The translations under genes and the position numbers were made by a program. Shown piece by piece: positions 25,075 to 33,210 of a stretch of DNA of 64,000 nt. The DNA lies in contig JAOASC010000028.1 of the NCBI GenBank assembly GCA_025210295.1, forward strand, positions 246,680 through 310,679, given 5' to 3'. The notes under the pieces are model-generated. The model was not told where the DNA came from and did no database searches. It saw only the letters and a list, made by a program, of their open reading frames with translations. The DNA comes from Flavobacteriales bacterium (lineage in GTDB: Bacteria > Bacteroidota > Bacteroidia > Flavobacteriales_D > Parvicellaceae). Every line of letters starts with the position of its first letter. The stretch's first letter is position 1.

Positions 25075-25671
25075 TTATTTTAACCTTAGTGTGATCTTTG
25101 CTCCAAATTGAGTTGTATTATTGGCGATAGAATAATTGGGAAGAATATTTAAAGAGAGTTTGTCACTTGCGTCAAAGTGAATAAGGTGTCCTTCTACATT
25201 AGCATCAATAATATTTAAGACATAGATTGCTAGTCCGCCAATAATGGAGTAATCTCTATTTTTTCTATAACTTTCTTGTATAGAATAAAGTTGAGTGCTG
25301 GTATAGTTAGGAAGTACTTGAAAGGTATAATTAGGGTCTAATCTTGCTTTTCGTTCATCTAAAATCTCTTTAAAAAAGCTGTGATATTGAATCGTTGAGT
25401 AGATACTAGCTCCTAATCCTCCATATATAATTGGAAGTTTCCACCATAATTTAGATCGTTTGCCTTGTTGACGATATTTATTGTTATACAGCTGCCCACT
25501 ACCAGGCAGTATGCTTGATAAAATTGTTGCTTTTTTTGGAGAATGCAGTGAATCAATATGCTCTATTTCTAGAGTTGTTTCTAGACGATCCTCTTTTTTT
25601 TCTTGACTATAAGCAGAAATTATGAATAGAAAGCATACTGCAATGACGATATATCGTTTTACTTGTCTAAT
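25075..25671 (-). CDS. DUF5683 family outer-envelope protein, without a normal start codon
   Basis: Reading the minus strand gives an open frame from the in-frame stop at 25687-25689 down to the TAA at 25075-25077. It has a signal peptide core (RYIVIAVCFLFIISAYS), then KKATILSSILPGSGQLYN, the DUF5683 hallmark, and ends NTTQFGAKITLRLK. Position right after parB is typical for this gene in flavobacteria, where it is followed by dapB and lepB, which are absent here. No ATG, GTG or TTG lies between the upstream stop and the signal peptide. The coordinates assume ATT at 25669-25671 as start, overlapping parB by 13 bp. Alternatively, losing one base of the T6 run at 25682-25687 would join the frame to an ATG at 25700-25702. 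The function is unknown. Confidence 0.75.
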   Translation of the reverse strand: MRQVKRYIVIAVCFLFIISAYSQEKKEDRLETTLEIEHIDSLHSPKKATILSSILPGSGQLYNNKYRQQGKRSKLWWKLPIIYGGLGASIYSTIQYHSFFKEILDERKARLDPNYTFQVLPNYTSTQLYSIQESYRKNRDYSIIGGLAIYVLNIIDANVEGHLIHFDASDKLSLNILPNYSIANNTTQFGAKITLRLK

Positions 25672-26570
25672 AGTGCTAATATTTTTTCAAGATGTTCCTC
25701 ATTTGTAAAAGGAATAGAAATGACCCCTTTACCATCTTCTTTTTTGGCAATTTTAATCTTACTGTTAAAGTGAAAACTTAAATCTTCTTGTAGTCTTTTC
25801 TCTCTTAATGTCAATTTGTTTTTCTTAGGTTTTTGAGCATAAGAAATGGCATCTTTTTTATTTTTAGCTATTTCTTCAACGGCTCTAACCGAAAGTTTAT
25901 GGTCGATTATTTGACGATAGACTTTTATTTTTTCTTCATCAGCTTCAAAACTTAATAAAGCACGGGCATGTCCCATACTGATTTGCTTATCCCTAACTCC
26001 AATTTGAATTTCTGTAGGTAAGTTGAGCAAACGTAAATAATTGGTAACAGAAGCTCTACTTTTTCCAACACGTTCACCAACTTTTTCCTGAGTAATCTCA
26101 CATTCGTCAATCAGTCGTTGGTAGCTGATAGCTATTTCTAGGGCGTTTAAATCCTCTCGTTGAATGTTCTCGATAATAGCCATCTCTAAAAGAGTTTGGT
26201 CATTAGCAATACGAACATAAACAGGAACTTGTTCTAATCCTGCTATTTGAGAAGCTCTAAATCTCCTTTCTCCAGAAATTATTTGATACTTATTGGCTCC
26301 TAATTTTCTAACAGTAATTGGTTGAATAATTCCATGTTCTTTAATAGAGGCTGCTAATTCTTCTATAGCCTCTTTATCGAAGTTGGTTCGAGGCTGAAAA
26401 GGGTTAGCTTCAATCTGTGATATAGGTATTTTTGCAATTCCGCCTACAATGGGTTTTACTTCTTTTGCAACAGGAGGTTTTTGTGTTGGTTTTTCACCCG
26501 CTGAAGGTGGTGTTGTATTGTCTAATAAGGCGCTTAACCCTTTCCCTAGTGCTGACTTTTTTGCTGCCAT
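25659..26570 (-). CDS. parB: Chromosome partitioning protein ParB
   Basis: ParB binds parS sites and spreads on DNA as a CTP-dependent clamp, working with ParA in origin segregation. The N-terminus AAKKSALGKGLSALLDN is the usual ParA-stimulating tail. The CTPase/ParB box includes ISQIEANPFQPRTNFD near residue 50 and ISGERRFRASQIAG near 98. A helix-turn-helix follows (EKVGERVGKSRASVTNYLRLL near residue 160, GHARALLSF near 195). The length of 303 is normal. It lies 27 bp after parA in the same operon. I did not find a palindromic parS of the common TGTTTCACGTGAAACA type. Confidence 0.95.
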   Translation of the reverse strand: MAAKKSALGKGLSALLDNTTPPSAGEKPTQKPPVAKEVKPIVGGIAKIPISQIEANPFQPRTNFDKEAIEELAASIKEHGIIQPITVRKLGANKYQIISGERRFRASQIAGLEQVPVYVRIANDQTLLEMAIIENIQREDLNALEIAISYQRLIDECEITQEKVGERVGKSRASVTNYLRLLNLPTEIQIGVRDKQISMGHARALLSFEADEEKIKVYRQIIDHKLSVRAVEEIAKNKKDAISYAQKPKKNKLTLREKRLQEDLSFHFNSKIKIAKKEDGKGVISIPFTNEEHLEKILALLDK

Positions 26571-26597
26571 AATTTTTATCTATAGAATTGGAATCTA

Positions 26598-27377
26598 TTA
26601 TTCTTCTATTGCTGTAGTTACTTCATTTTTTTCAATAACTTCTTGCGCTAAATTTAAATAGTTTATAGCTCCTTTACTGCTGGCATCATGCATGATAACT
26701 GTTGCGCCAAAGCTAGGAGCTTCACTTAATTTAATATTTCTATGTATAATGGTTTTAAACACTAACTGCTGGAAGTGTAAATTAACATCTTCTACAACTT
26801 GGTTAGATAAGTTTAACCTAGAGTCGTACATGGTCAATAATAAACCTTCAATCTCTAAAGCTGTATTTAAACGTTGTTGTACAATTTTAATGGTATTGAG
26901 TAGTTTTCCTAGACCTTCTAAAGCAAAGTATTCGCATTGAATAGGAATAATTACAGAATCAGAAGCTGTCAAAGCATTTAATGTAATTAATCCTAGAGAA
27001 GGGGAACAGTCAATGATAATATAATCGAATTGATCTTTAAATTGATCAATGATATTTTTCATGATGAATTCTCTATCATCTAAATTAATCATTTCTATTT
27101 CAGCCCCAACTAAATCAATATGAGCTGGTAAAATATAAAGATTGGGATTGTTGGTCTCTAAAATATTAGGCTCACTACCATTTACAAGAGAGTGATAGAT
27201 ACTGTTTTCAATTGTTTGCGGGTCAAACCCAACACCTGATGTAGAGTTGGCTTGAGGATCAGCATCGATAATTAAGGTTTTCTTATCAAGTACTCCAAGA
27301 CTGGCAGCTAAATTGATTGATGTAGTTGTTTTTCCTACTCCTCCTTTTTGATTGGCAATTGCAATTACTTTTCCCAT
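26598..27377 (-). CDS. parA: Chromosome partitioning ATPase ParA (Soj)
   Basis: The deviant Walker A motif KGGVGKTTTS is at residues 11-20, with the signature lysine at 11. DADPQANSTSG near 39 is the Walker A' region, and IIIDCSPSLGLIT near 120 the Walker B. The 259-residue length, with no N-terminal DNA-binding extension, marks a chromosomal Soj-type protein and not a plasmid ParA. It dimerises on ATP, binds nucleoid DNA and is stimulated by the ParB tail. Its ATG overlaps the stop of the upstream hydrolase gene (TAATG). A chromosomal locus is usually origin-proximal, so the window may lie near oriC; no dnaA or gidAB is visible. Confidence 0.95.
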   Translation of the reverse strand: MGKVIAIANQKGGVGKTTTSINLAASLGVLDKKTLIIDADPQANSTSGVGFDPQTIENSIYHSLVNGSEPNILETNNPNLYILPAHIDLVGAEIEMINLDDREFIMKNIIDQFKDQFDYIIIDCSPSLGLITLNALTASDSVIIPIQCEYFALEGLGKLLNTIKIVQQRLNTALEIEGLLLTMYDSRLNLSNQVVEDVNLHFQQLVFKTIIHRNIKLSEAPSFGATVIMHDASSKGAINYLNLAQEVIEKNEVTTAIEE

Positions 27378-28057
27378 TATATCTCTTTTGTTTGTCCGAT
27401 TTCTAATAAAATTAATTCACTATCGTTGTGATGGAATTTTTCTTTGGCCTTTTCATGATCAATTTTTATATACCCAAAAGTGTCATAGTGCATTCCAATA
27501 ATTTTATCACATGAAATAAAATTAGCAGCCATCACAGCTTCATCAACGCCCATTGTAAAATTGTCTCCAATAGGTAAAATGGCAAAATCTAACTCCGTAA
27601 ATAAAGGAATTAATTTCATATCCATAGTTAAGGCAGTATCGCCAGCATAATAAAAATTACCAGCTTTAGTTTCTATTACAAAACCTCCTGCATTGCCTCC
27701 ATTACTACCATCGGGAAGTGTACTACTGTGTACAGCAGCAACGTATTTAACTTTTCCAAAAGGGAACTCCCAACTCCCCCCATGATTCATGGGATGTGTT
27801 TTTTCAATCCCTTTTTGATTGAACCATGTTGTTATTTCAAAGTTGGAAACTACAGTCGCACCCGATTGTTGGGCTATTTTTTCCACATCAGCGACATGGT
27901 CTTCATGACCATGGGAGACCAAAATATAATCAGGATTAATTGAATCGATGACGATATCTTTAGCAAGTTCGTTTGGAGAAATAAATGGGTCAAAAAGAAT
28001 TTTTGTTCCATTTATGTCAATCTGAAAACAAGCATGTCCAAAATAGGTGATTTCCAT
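27377..28057 (-). CDS. UPF0173-type metal-dependent hydrolase (metallo-beta-lactamase fold)
   Basis: The 226-residue protein has the two-metal motif SHGHEDH near residue 49, an early FGHACF, YAGDTAL near 136 with a metal-bridging Asp, and GMHYDTFG near 188. These match the UPF0173 group, related to L-ascorbate 6-phosphate lactonase (UlaG). Its substrate is not known. It overlaps parA by one base (TAATG), so a shared transcript is likely. This may be an accident of compact packing and not a segregation role. Confidence 0.88.
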   Translation of the reverse strand: MEITYFGHACFQIDINGTKILFDPFISPNELAKDIVIDSINPDYILVSHGHEDHVADVEKIAQQSGATVVSNFEITTWFNQKGIEKTHPMNHGGSWEFPFGKVKYVAAVHSSTLPDGSNGGNAGGFVIETKAGNFYYAGDTALTMDMKLIPLFTELDFAILPIGDNFTMGVDEAVMAANFISCDKIIGMHYDTFGYIKIDHEKAKEKFHHNDSELILLEIGQTKEI

Positions 28058-28106
28058 GAGCTTTTATTTGATGTGGTATAACAATAATTTAATTGAAACT
28101 AAACAA

Positions 28107-28114
28107 CAAAGTTA
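28107..28114 (-). promoter_or_regulatory. -7 promoter box before the hydrolase-parAB operon
   Basis: TAACTTTG on the minus strand fits TAnnTTTG and would give a leader of about 45 bases before the ATG at 28057. No -33 TTG stands at the right distance. Confidence 0.35.
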
Positions 28115-28210
28115 ATTGCTTTCGTTAAAAATATGAGGAACTATTTAGAACACTTATAAACAGAATTCTGTTTATTGGTTTATATCTTGTTAATAACCAA
28201 GTTTTAAGGT

Positions 28211-28933
28211 TTAGTGTTCATGGAATGAATAACAAATTCCAAAGTTGATTCCCCAGTTAGTATAGCGTTGTCGACTATCTTTATAGTTGATGCTATTTTG
28301 GGTGTTAATGACCAGTTGAGGATTGAAGTTGAGCTGTAATCTATCAGCGATTTGATAACCAATATTAGGAGAGAAGAAATAGTTAAAAAGTACTTTTTTA
28401 GGCGGTGTGTTTATGAAATTAGATAGTTCATAATTGATATAACTGGCTTTACTTTTTACTAAAAAACTAACTCCAATACCTGTTTGCAGATTAATATTCC
28501 ATTTTTTTAATATAAAATCATACCCTATTAAGAGAGGGAGTGTTATATAAGAATGTCTGTTTTTTAATTGAGCTTCAAGAAGAGTACTATCAACTAAAGT
28601 AGTGTCTATTGAGTAAGTGTCGTAGGTAACATAAACAACGTGGTTGATAGAATCCCATGATAAAATCCTCACTGAATCTGAAACAAAAGTAAGCGTGGTA
28701 TCAACATCAAATTTATGTATTAGGCTATAATCTGTTTGTTCACCAAATTGATGGAATGATAAACCAGAAGAAAGGTTAAAATTTTGGTCTAAATAATGAC
28801 TGTATAAGAAGTTAATATTAGGTGTAAATATAGGGTTTTCTTGTTGTTTCCTTATATTCAGGTAGTTAGTGTTTGCACTGTTTAAGCTTTTAGTAGAGTA
28901 ATGGATGCCTCCATTAAAGTTTATCTTTTTTTT
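28211..28933 (-). CDS. Outer-membrane beta-barrel half of a split sigma-factor partner
   Basis: This frame opens directly after a stop formed by the A10 tract and runs about 240 residues to 28211. It has no ATG, GTG or TTG near its beginning. The only usable start, a GTG at 28670-28672, would discard a third of the barrel. The chain shows alternating strands typical of PorT-family barrels (SSGLSFHQFG, HSYITLPLLIGYDF, WNINLQTGIGVSFLV, YTNWGINFGICYSF) and ends on an aromatic strand. It matches the C-terminal half of Bacteroidota proteins that pair with a sigma factor. I infer that it was, or still is, continuous with the gene at 28921-29649 through a -1 shift on the A10 tract. Confidence 0.7.
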   Translation of the reverse strand, partial: KKKINFNGGIHYSTKSLNSANTNYLNIRKQQENPIFTPNINFLYSHYLDQNFNLSSGLSFHQFGEQTDYSLIHKFDVDTTLTFVSDSVRILSWDSINHVVYVTYDTYSIDTTLVDSTLLEAQLKNRHSYITLPLLIGYDFILKKWNINLQTGIGVSFLVKSKASYINYELSNFINTPPKKVLFNYFFSPNIGYQIADRLQLNFNPQLVINTQNSINYKDSRQRYTNWGINFGICYSFHEH

Positions 28934-29649
28934 TTAAAGAGTCTAATTCTGTGCTTAATTGTATCATTAATTACAACCGTATCTCTTTTTACAATGGTGT
29001 CTATAATAACTACTTGTCTTCGAATAGTGTCATCTAAATAAACATCTGGAGTTGAAGTAGCTGGGGTGATACTTTTATGCAAAATAGGTAAGGTGTCTAA
29101 AGCAGTGGTTGAAATTCCATTGGCATTTTCTTTTTTAGTTACAGAATTAGAAAGCCCATCTGACATTATAGATTTTTTGGATGTTACTTTTTCCGCCTTT
29201 TTGTTGAGCAGGTGTTTTTTAGTTCGTTGGGTAGTGCTGTTAGAGCCATTGTTTAGAGCCGTTGTTTGATAAGGAGATGGAGTCTTTTTGACAACAGTTT
29301 CCTTTGCGGTGTTTAATTCATTAGTAGAGGTTGTTGAAGTTTCTAAATGTTTAGATGCAGTAATAATAGAAAGCGTTGTACTTTCATGTTCAACTGTTTG
29401 AAAGTCGATTTCTTTGAGTTCTTCAACAATATAGTGCGATTGGTGATTAAATTGTGGTAAAATAGAAAAATCATAAAGACATGTAAAAGCTACCAAAGCT
29501 CCAAAAATAAACCAGAAAGCACCTTTTCCTTTTTTATTATGTGCGTCAAGTTTTTGCTCAAAGTCAGCTAAATAGCTATCCTTAAGTTCAAAAGACTTTT
29601 GATTAAGTTTACTTTTAAAAAGTTGATCTATGTCGTTTTGTTCTTTCAC
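28921..29649 (-). CDS. Inner-membrane anti-sigma-like N-terminal half of the split barrel protein
   Basis: A short cytoplasmic stretch (NDIDQLFKSKLNQKSFELKD, the usual start of these sigma-linked proteins) is followed by one membrane helix (about residues 44-62, AFWFIFGALVAFTCLYDF). A long Ser/Thr/Lys-rich periplasmic linker then runs to the stop. It overlaps the sigma-factor gene by 4 bp (ATGA). The reading ends RLFKKKR just after ten A's; shifting back one base at that tract continues into the barrel frame and would give one protein of 479 residues. Read as it stands, only the membrane-anchored half is made. Confidence 0.7.
   Translation of the reverse strand: MKEQNDIDQLFKSKLNQKSFELKDSYLADFEQKLDAHNKKGKGAFWFIFGALVAFTCLYDFSILPQFNHQSHYIVEELKEIDFQTVEHESTTLSIITASKHLETSTTSTNELNTAKETVVKKTPSPYQTTALNNGSNSTTQRTKKHLLNKKAEKVTSKKSIMSDGLSNSVTKKENANGISTTALDTLPILHKSITPATSTPDVYLDDTIRRQVVIIDTIVKRDTVVINDTIKHRIRLFKKKR
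28926..28935 (-). other. A10 slippery tract joining the two halves of the sigma-factor partner
   Basis: Ten T's on the plus strand make A10 in the sense direction. In the upstream frame it reads TTT AAA AAA AAA AGA TAA; a -1 shift gives AAG ATA AAC and enters the barrel frame. Eleven A's would make the gene continuous. Tracts of nine or more A's are known to allow polymerase slippage and replication slippage, and are also a common site of sequencing error. Confidence 0.65.
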
Positions 29650-30194
29650 CCAATTAAACTATGGTGTTTACTTAATAATTCTTTTAGTTTTTTTCTAGCT
29701 GCTTTAACATGCCATTTTGAGGTCTCATAAGAAATGTTTAGTAGTGTTGTAATTTCTTTATGACTATATCCGTCAATAGCATATAAGCAGAAGACATGTT
29801 TGGTTGCATTAGGAAGTTGTTGAAGTATTTGTTCGACAACTTCTTGTTCTATTTCTTGTTCTATTTCATTAATTTCAATGGTTTCTTGCCTGTAGCTGCC
29901 TTCTTGCTCTTCTGTAAAGGTTTCCTTATGTTTTTTATTTTTTCTAAACTCATCAATAATGTGATTGATGGTAATTCTTCTCATCCAAGCTTCAATAGGC
30001 GTTGAAAAATTATATTTATCTAAGTTATCAAAAATTTTTAAGAAAGCCGTATTGACAGATGCAGCAGCATCTTCTTCGTTTTTATAATATTTAAAAGCTA
30101 CACTCATTAAGTACCCAAAATACAAACGATAAAACTCTAATTGAGCTTTTCGTTTTTTTTTTATTACGGATTTTATGAGCTTTTCGTTCTTCAA
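29646..30194 (-). CDS. RNA polymerase sigma-70 family factor (ECF type)
   Basis: Region 2 includes YFGYLMSVAFKYYKNEEDA, then FDNLDKYNFSTPIEAWMRRI; region 4 includes QQLPNATKHVFCLYAIDGYSHKEI followed by a helix-turn-helix (LLNISYETSKWHVKAARKKL). The 182-residue size fits an ECF sigma factor. The best start is a TTG at 30192-30194; no ATG lies in frame before region 2. It is coupled by a 4-bp overlap to the anti-sigma-like membrane gene, the usual Bacteroidota pairing. The terminator of the preceding PKD gene lies 11 bases upstream of the start, so its promoter must be very close or readthrough is used. Confidence 0.87.
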   Translation of the reverse strand: MKNEKLIKSVIKKKRKAQLEFYRLYFGYLMSVAFKYYKNEEDAAASVNTAFLKIFDNLDKYNFSTPIEAWMRRITINHIIDEFRKNKKHKETFTEEQEGSYRQETIEINEIEQEIEQEVVEQILQQLPNATKHVFCLYAIDGYSHKEITTLLNISYETSKWHVKAARKKLKELLSKHHSLIG

Positions 30195-30204
30195 AGGCTT
30201 TATG

Positions 30205-30230
30205 AAAGAGGCAACAAAAGTTGCCTCTTT
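30205..30230 (-). terminator. Intrinsic terminator after the type A PKD gene
   Basis: AAAGAGGCAAC (30205-30215) pairs perfectly with GTTGCCTCTTT (30220-30230) around AAAA, an 11-bp stem. On the minus strand it follows the stop at 30255 by 24 bases. The T run after the stem is short (TTT), so efficiency may be partial and could allow transcription into the sigma-factor gene. Confidence 0.65.
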
Positions 30231-30254
30231 TAATGAATTTTCAAAGCTTAATCT

Positions 30255-31685
30255 TTATTTTTTTATTAACCTAAGATTTGTTTTTGCATTATCTTCATTT
30301 GAAATAGAGACAAAGTACATTCCTTGAGTTAAGTTCGTTGTATTGAGTTGAATCGTATGCTCTCCTGCACTAATGTTAACCATTTCTTGAGAAATAATCT
30401 TACCAGATAGGTCCACTATACTAATTGAAAGATTAGAATTTTCTGAAGCTTTTATCGTAATTGAAGCATTGTCAGCTGTTGGATTAGGGTAAATACTTCC
30501 TAATTCAATGCTACTGTGCTCTTCTTCAATTCCAACTGCATCTTGAGCAATGACATTAAGCGTAAAACCACTTGCTTTTGTCTGAACTACAATAGTGTCG
30601 CAATGAGTTTCGGTACAAGTCATTCCACCTTGTGTTTCAGTGATGGTAACACAAACAGTATAAGTTCCTACGTTGTTGTACGTATGAGATGGGTATGTTG
30701 CTGTTGAAGTAGCACCATCTCCAAAATCCCATAAATAGTTAATGTTTGAGTTTACAGAAGAATAATTAACTACATATACTGTATTTAACCAACTTCCATT
30801 TAATGAGTCATACAATTGATACCATTGGAAATAAGCATTAAGATTACATGGTGTATTACCGTTTCCATTTACAATTATAGCTTGGCATACAGTGTCTGAG
30901 CAGTTATTGGTACAGTTCCATATTGTTGCACATACAGTATATGTACCAGCTTGAGAGAAAGTATGAGTAACCAAGTCACCTTGTCCAGTAGCGCCATCTC
31001 CAAAATCCCAAGAAATATTACATCCAGAAATTGAATCTATCAGATTAAAAGTATAAGATAAGGAATCATTGTTTGACATTGTTGCATTAAAAGCAGCACT
31101 TACATTACATGGGTTATTGCTTACAGGAACACTTAAACAGGTAGTGTCTAAACATCCATTCGCAGCAGTAGCAATTAAGCATACCGTATATGTTCCAGGT
31201 TGTGCATAAGTATGTACAGGAGAACTAGAAGTAGATCCAACAGAACCGTCACCAAAAGACCAAGAGTAAGCAACGATCCCCGTAGAGTTCACAGGAGAAA
31301 AGTCATAGCTAAGTGGTTGTGTAATTGGTGAAATGCTGTAATTAAAGTTACTTGATATATTACAAGGGTTTCCTAAAGTTGTTACTTGAATAGAGTCACA
31401 ATAGGTATCAAAACAAGCTGGAGTTTGATTGGAATCTACAACAGTAGCACAAATATGATATAAACCATTAGCAGTATAGGTAAAACTAGCACTATTTCCA
31501 GTTGGAACATATATAGGAAGTGTATTTGCCCCAAAGTCAAAAGTCGCCCCCATATTTGATGTGTTAACAACAGTAACAATTCCGTTACTATCTAAATTTG
31601 CATTAAAGCTGGCATTACACTGACCCCATAAGGTAAATGTAATTAAACTCAAAAAGAGTGTTGCGGTTAGTGTAAAGATTTTCAT
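30255..31685 (-). CDS. Secreted PKD protein with type A T9SS sorting domain
   Basis: A signal peptide (residues 1-21, ending TLWGQ) is followed by one degenerate and three clear PKD modules (FGDGSVGSTSSSPVHTY, FGDGATGQGDLVTHTF, FGDGATSTATYPSHTY). The modules share a Cys pattern (GTYTVC ... DTxC) that probably forms a disulfide in each. The last 85 residues, from SIYPNPTADNASITI to the terminal KTNLRLIKK, are the type A T9SS sorting domain, so PorU should cleave it and attach or release the protein. The size is 476 residues. It is transcribed alone, with its own terminator. A matrix or adhesion role is inferred from the PKD content only. Confidence 0.9.
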   Translation of the reverse strand: MKIFTLTATLFLSLITFTLWGQCNASFNANLDSNGIVTVVNTSNMGATFDFGANTLPIYVPTGNSASFTYTANGLYHICATVVDSNQTPACFDTYCDSIQVTTLGNPCNISSNFNYSISPITQPLSYDFSPVNSTGIVAYSWSFGDGSVGSTSSSPVHTYAQPGTYTVCLIATAANGCLDTTCLSVPVSNNPCNVSAAFNATMSNNDSLSYTFNLIDSISGCNISWDFGDGATGQGDLVTHTFSQAGTYTVCATIWNCTNNCSDTVCQAIIVNGNGNTPCNLNAYFQWYQLYDSLNGSWLNTVYVVNYSSVNSNINYLWDFGDGATSTATYPSHTYNNVGTYTVCVTITETQGGMTCTETHCDTIVVQTKASGFTLNVIAQDAVGIEEEHSSIELGSIYPNPTADNASITIKASENSNLSISIVDLSGKIISQEMVNISAGEHTIQLNTTNLTQGMYFVSISNEDNAKTNLRLIKK

Positions 31686-31761
31686 AATAATAAGTTTTAG
31701 TTGTTATAATAACTCGTCTTATTAACCTATACGTAACAAAATATTGAATAGGGGGGGAGGG

Positions 31762-33210
31762 TTAATAATAATTTCCTAAAGAAACCATTATTTTTTCCAT
31801 TTTTTTCTTGATTTGAAAGCCATTACAAGTGTGGTTGTTAACAATAATAGCGAAGCATAAATTTTTCCCTGAAGCACTTTTTACATAGCCTGCATAACTT
31901 TTAACACGGGTCATTGTACCACTTTTGGCCCTTAAGTTGCCTTGTATTTTTGTTTTTCTTCCAATTGATTTTAAAGTGCCTGTTTTCCCAGCTATTGGTA
32001 GAGAGCTATAAAAGCTTTTGCTAAATTTACTTTTCTTTTTCATGTAAGTCAGAATCCCCACTAAATGTTCAGCAGAAACGGCGTTATAGCGAGACAAACC
32101 ACTTCCGTCATTCATGTAAAACCCTGTAGTTAAAATTCCTTTTCTTTTCCAATAGTTAGTTACAGCCAATGTAGAAGAATAGACACTACCATTCTTATAT
32201 TTTTTTACACCAATGTGTTTCAAAAGATGCTCGGCAAATAAATTATTACTAATTAGGTTGGTCCAATAAACAATTTTTGAAACGCTAGGAGATTTTAGGG
32301 TGTCAAAATAGGTCCGTTCTTTATTAATTAATTCATTATTAAACGCCATTCTTCTTGTTGTTGTTGCAGGTTGAAGCACTGGAATTCCATTTCTCCACAA
32401 ACTCGATTCAAGTTCGAAAGCAGCTGTATATGCTGGTTCATGCATAGATCCTCTTACATCAAAGTTTTCTTTATTTAAAGGGATATTTCCTTTAACAATG
32501 CGTAGCCCATCATAAGGAGCTCCATAAATGTAGGCTTCATCTTTTTTGGTCGTCCATGATCTAACAGTATTTTTTATTTCTAAATCTGGCGTATAAGGTT
32601 CTACACAATCAATGGTTGTAGAATCTCCCTTATTTTCACCTGAATTAAAATAAAAATGTGTTGTATTGTCAAAAATACTTAAGCCTGATATTCCAGTTCC
32701 ATAATAGTTTCCCATATCACCCCAACTCCAGGTAGAAGGCACATATTCATAACTAAAATAGGATGCGTCTCCTATAACCTTTCCATCAATCTTGGTAATA
32801 CCAAGGTTAGCAATTGCGTGACTCCACTCTTCAATTAAATAGTTGTTTTTCACAAATCGACTTCCTAAAGTTGGATCTCCGCCACCTTTTATATAAATGT
32901 TACCATGTAGCGTACAATTTGAATCGATAAAACCATCGTATTGTAAATAAGTTTTAAAACGATTATATGAACCTAAAAGTTGAAGTGCAGTAGCGGTTGT
33001 AACTATTTTCATCGTAGAAGCCGGAACCAAACTGTTGCTAGGGTTGTGTGATGCAATTACCGTATCTTTATCAATATCTTTTACTAAAAAGCTGATAGAA
33101 GCATGCTTTAATGCAGGATCGTTCACTAATTGACTGATGGATCTTTCAATGGAATTTTGAGCAGTTAAATTGGTGGTTAATATTATAATTAAGTAGAATA
33201 GCTGCTTCAT
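31762..33210 (-). CDS. dacB: D-Ala-D-Ala carboxypeptidase/endopeptidase, PBP4 type
   Basis: This is a class C penicillin-binding protein that trims or cleaves peptidoglycan cross-links in the periplasm. It has a signal peptide (KQLFYLIIILTTNLTAQ). The active-site SxxK is in PASTMKI near residue 64, DGSGLSRYN near 370 is the SxN motif, and GKTGTLK near 415 the KTG box. The 482-residue length and the large insert between SxxK and SxN fit the PBP4/DacB family. Its start overlaps the SGNH gene upstream (ATGA), which in turn overlaps the MBOAT gene. This physical coupling suggests joint action on peptidoglycan. Confidence 0.93.
   Translation of the reverse strand: MKQLFYLIIILTTNLTAQNSIERSISQLVNDPALKHASISFLVKDIDKDTVIASHNPSNSLVPASTMKIVTTATALQLLGSYNRFKTYLQYDGFIDSNCTLHGNIYIKGGGDPTLGSRFVKNNYLIEEWSHAIANLGITKIDGKVIGDASYFSYEYVPSTWSWGDMGNYYGTGISGLSIFDNTTHFYFNSGENKGDSTTIDCVEPYTPDLEIKNTVRSWTTKKDEAYIYGAPYDGLRIVKGNIPLNKENFDVRGSMHEPAYTAAFELESSLWRNGIPVLQPATTTRRMAFNNELINKERTYFDTLKSPSVSKIVYWTNLISNNLFAEHLLKHIGVKKYKNGSVYSSTLAVTNYWKRKGILTTGFYMNDGSGLSRYNAVSAEHLVGILTYMKKKSKFSKSFYSSLPIAGKTGTLKSIGRKTKIQGNLRAKSGTMTRVKSYAGYVKSASGKNLCFAIIVNNHTCNGFQIKKKMEKIMVSLGNYY

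Noticed and set aside
26598..27377. ParA as a sign of a plasmid or integrated plasmid
   Set aside because: It is the short Soj type with a chromosomal ParB and a DUF5683 neighbour, all usual for flavobacterial chromosomes.
28670..28672. GTG as the real start of a short 153-residue barrel protein
   Set aside because: The frame is open and barrel-like for 87 codons further upstream, back to the A10 tract, so this start would cut strands off the barrel.
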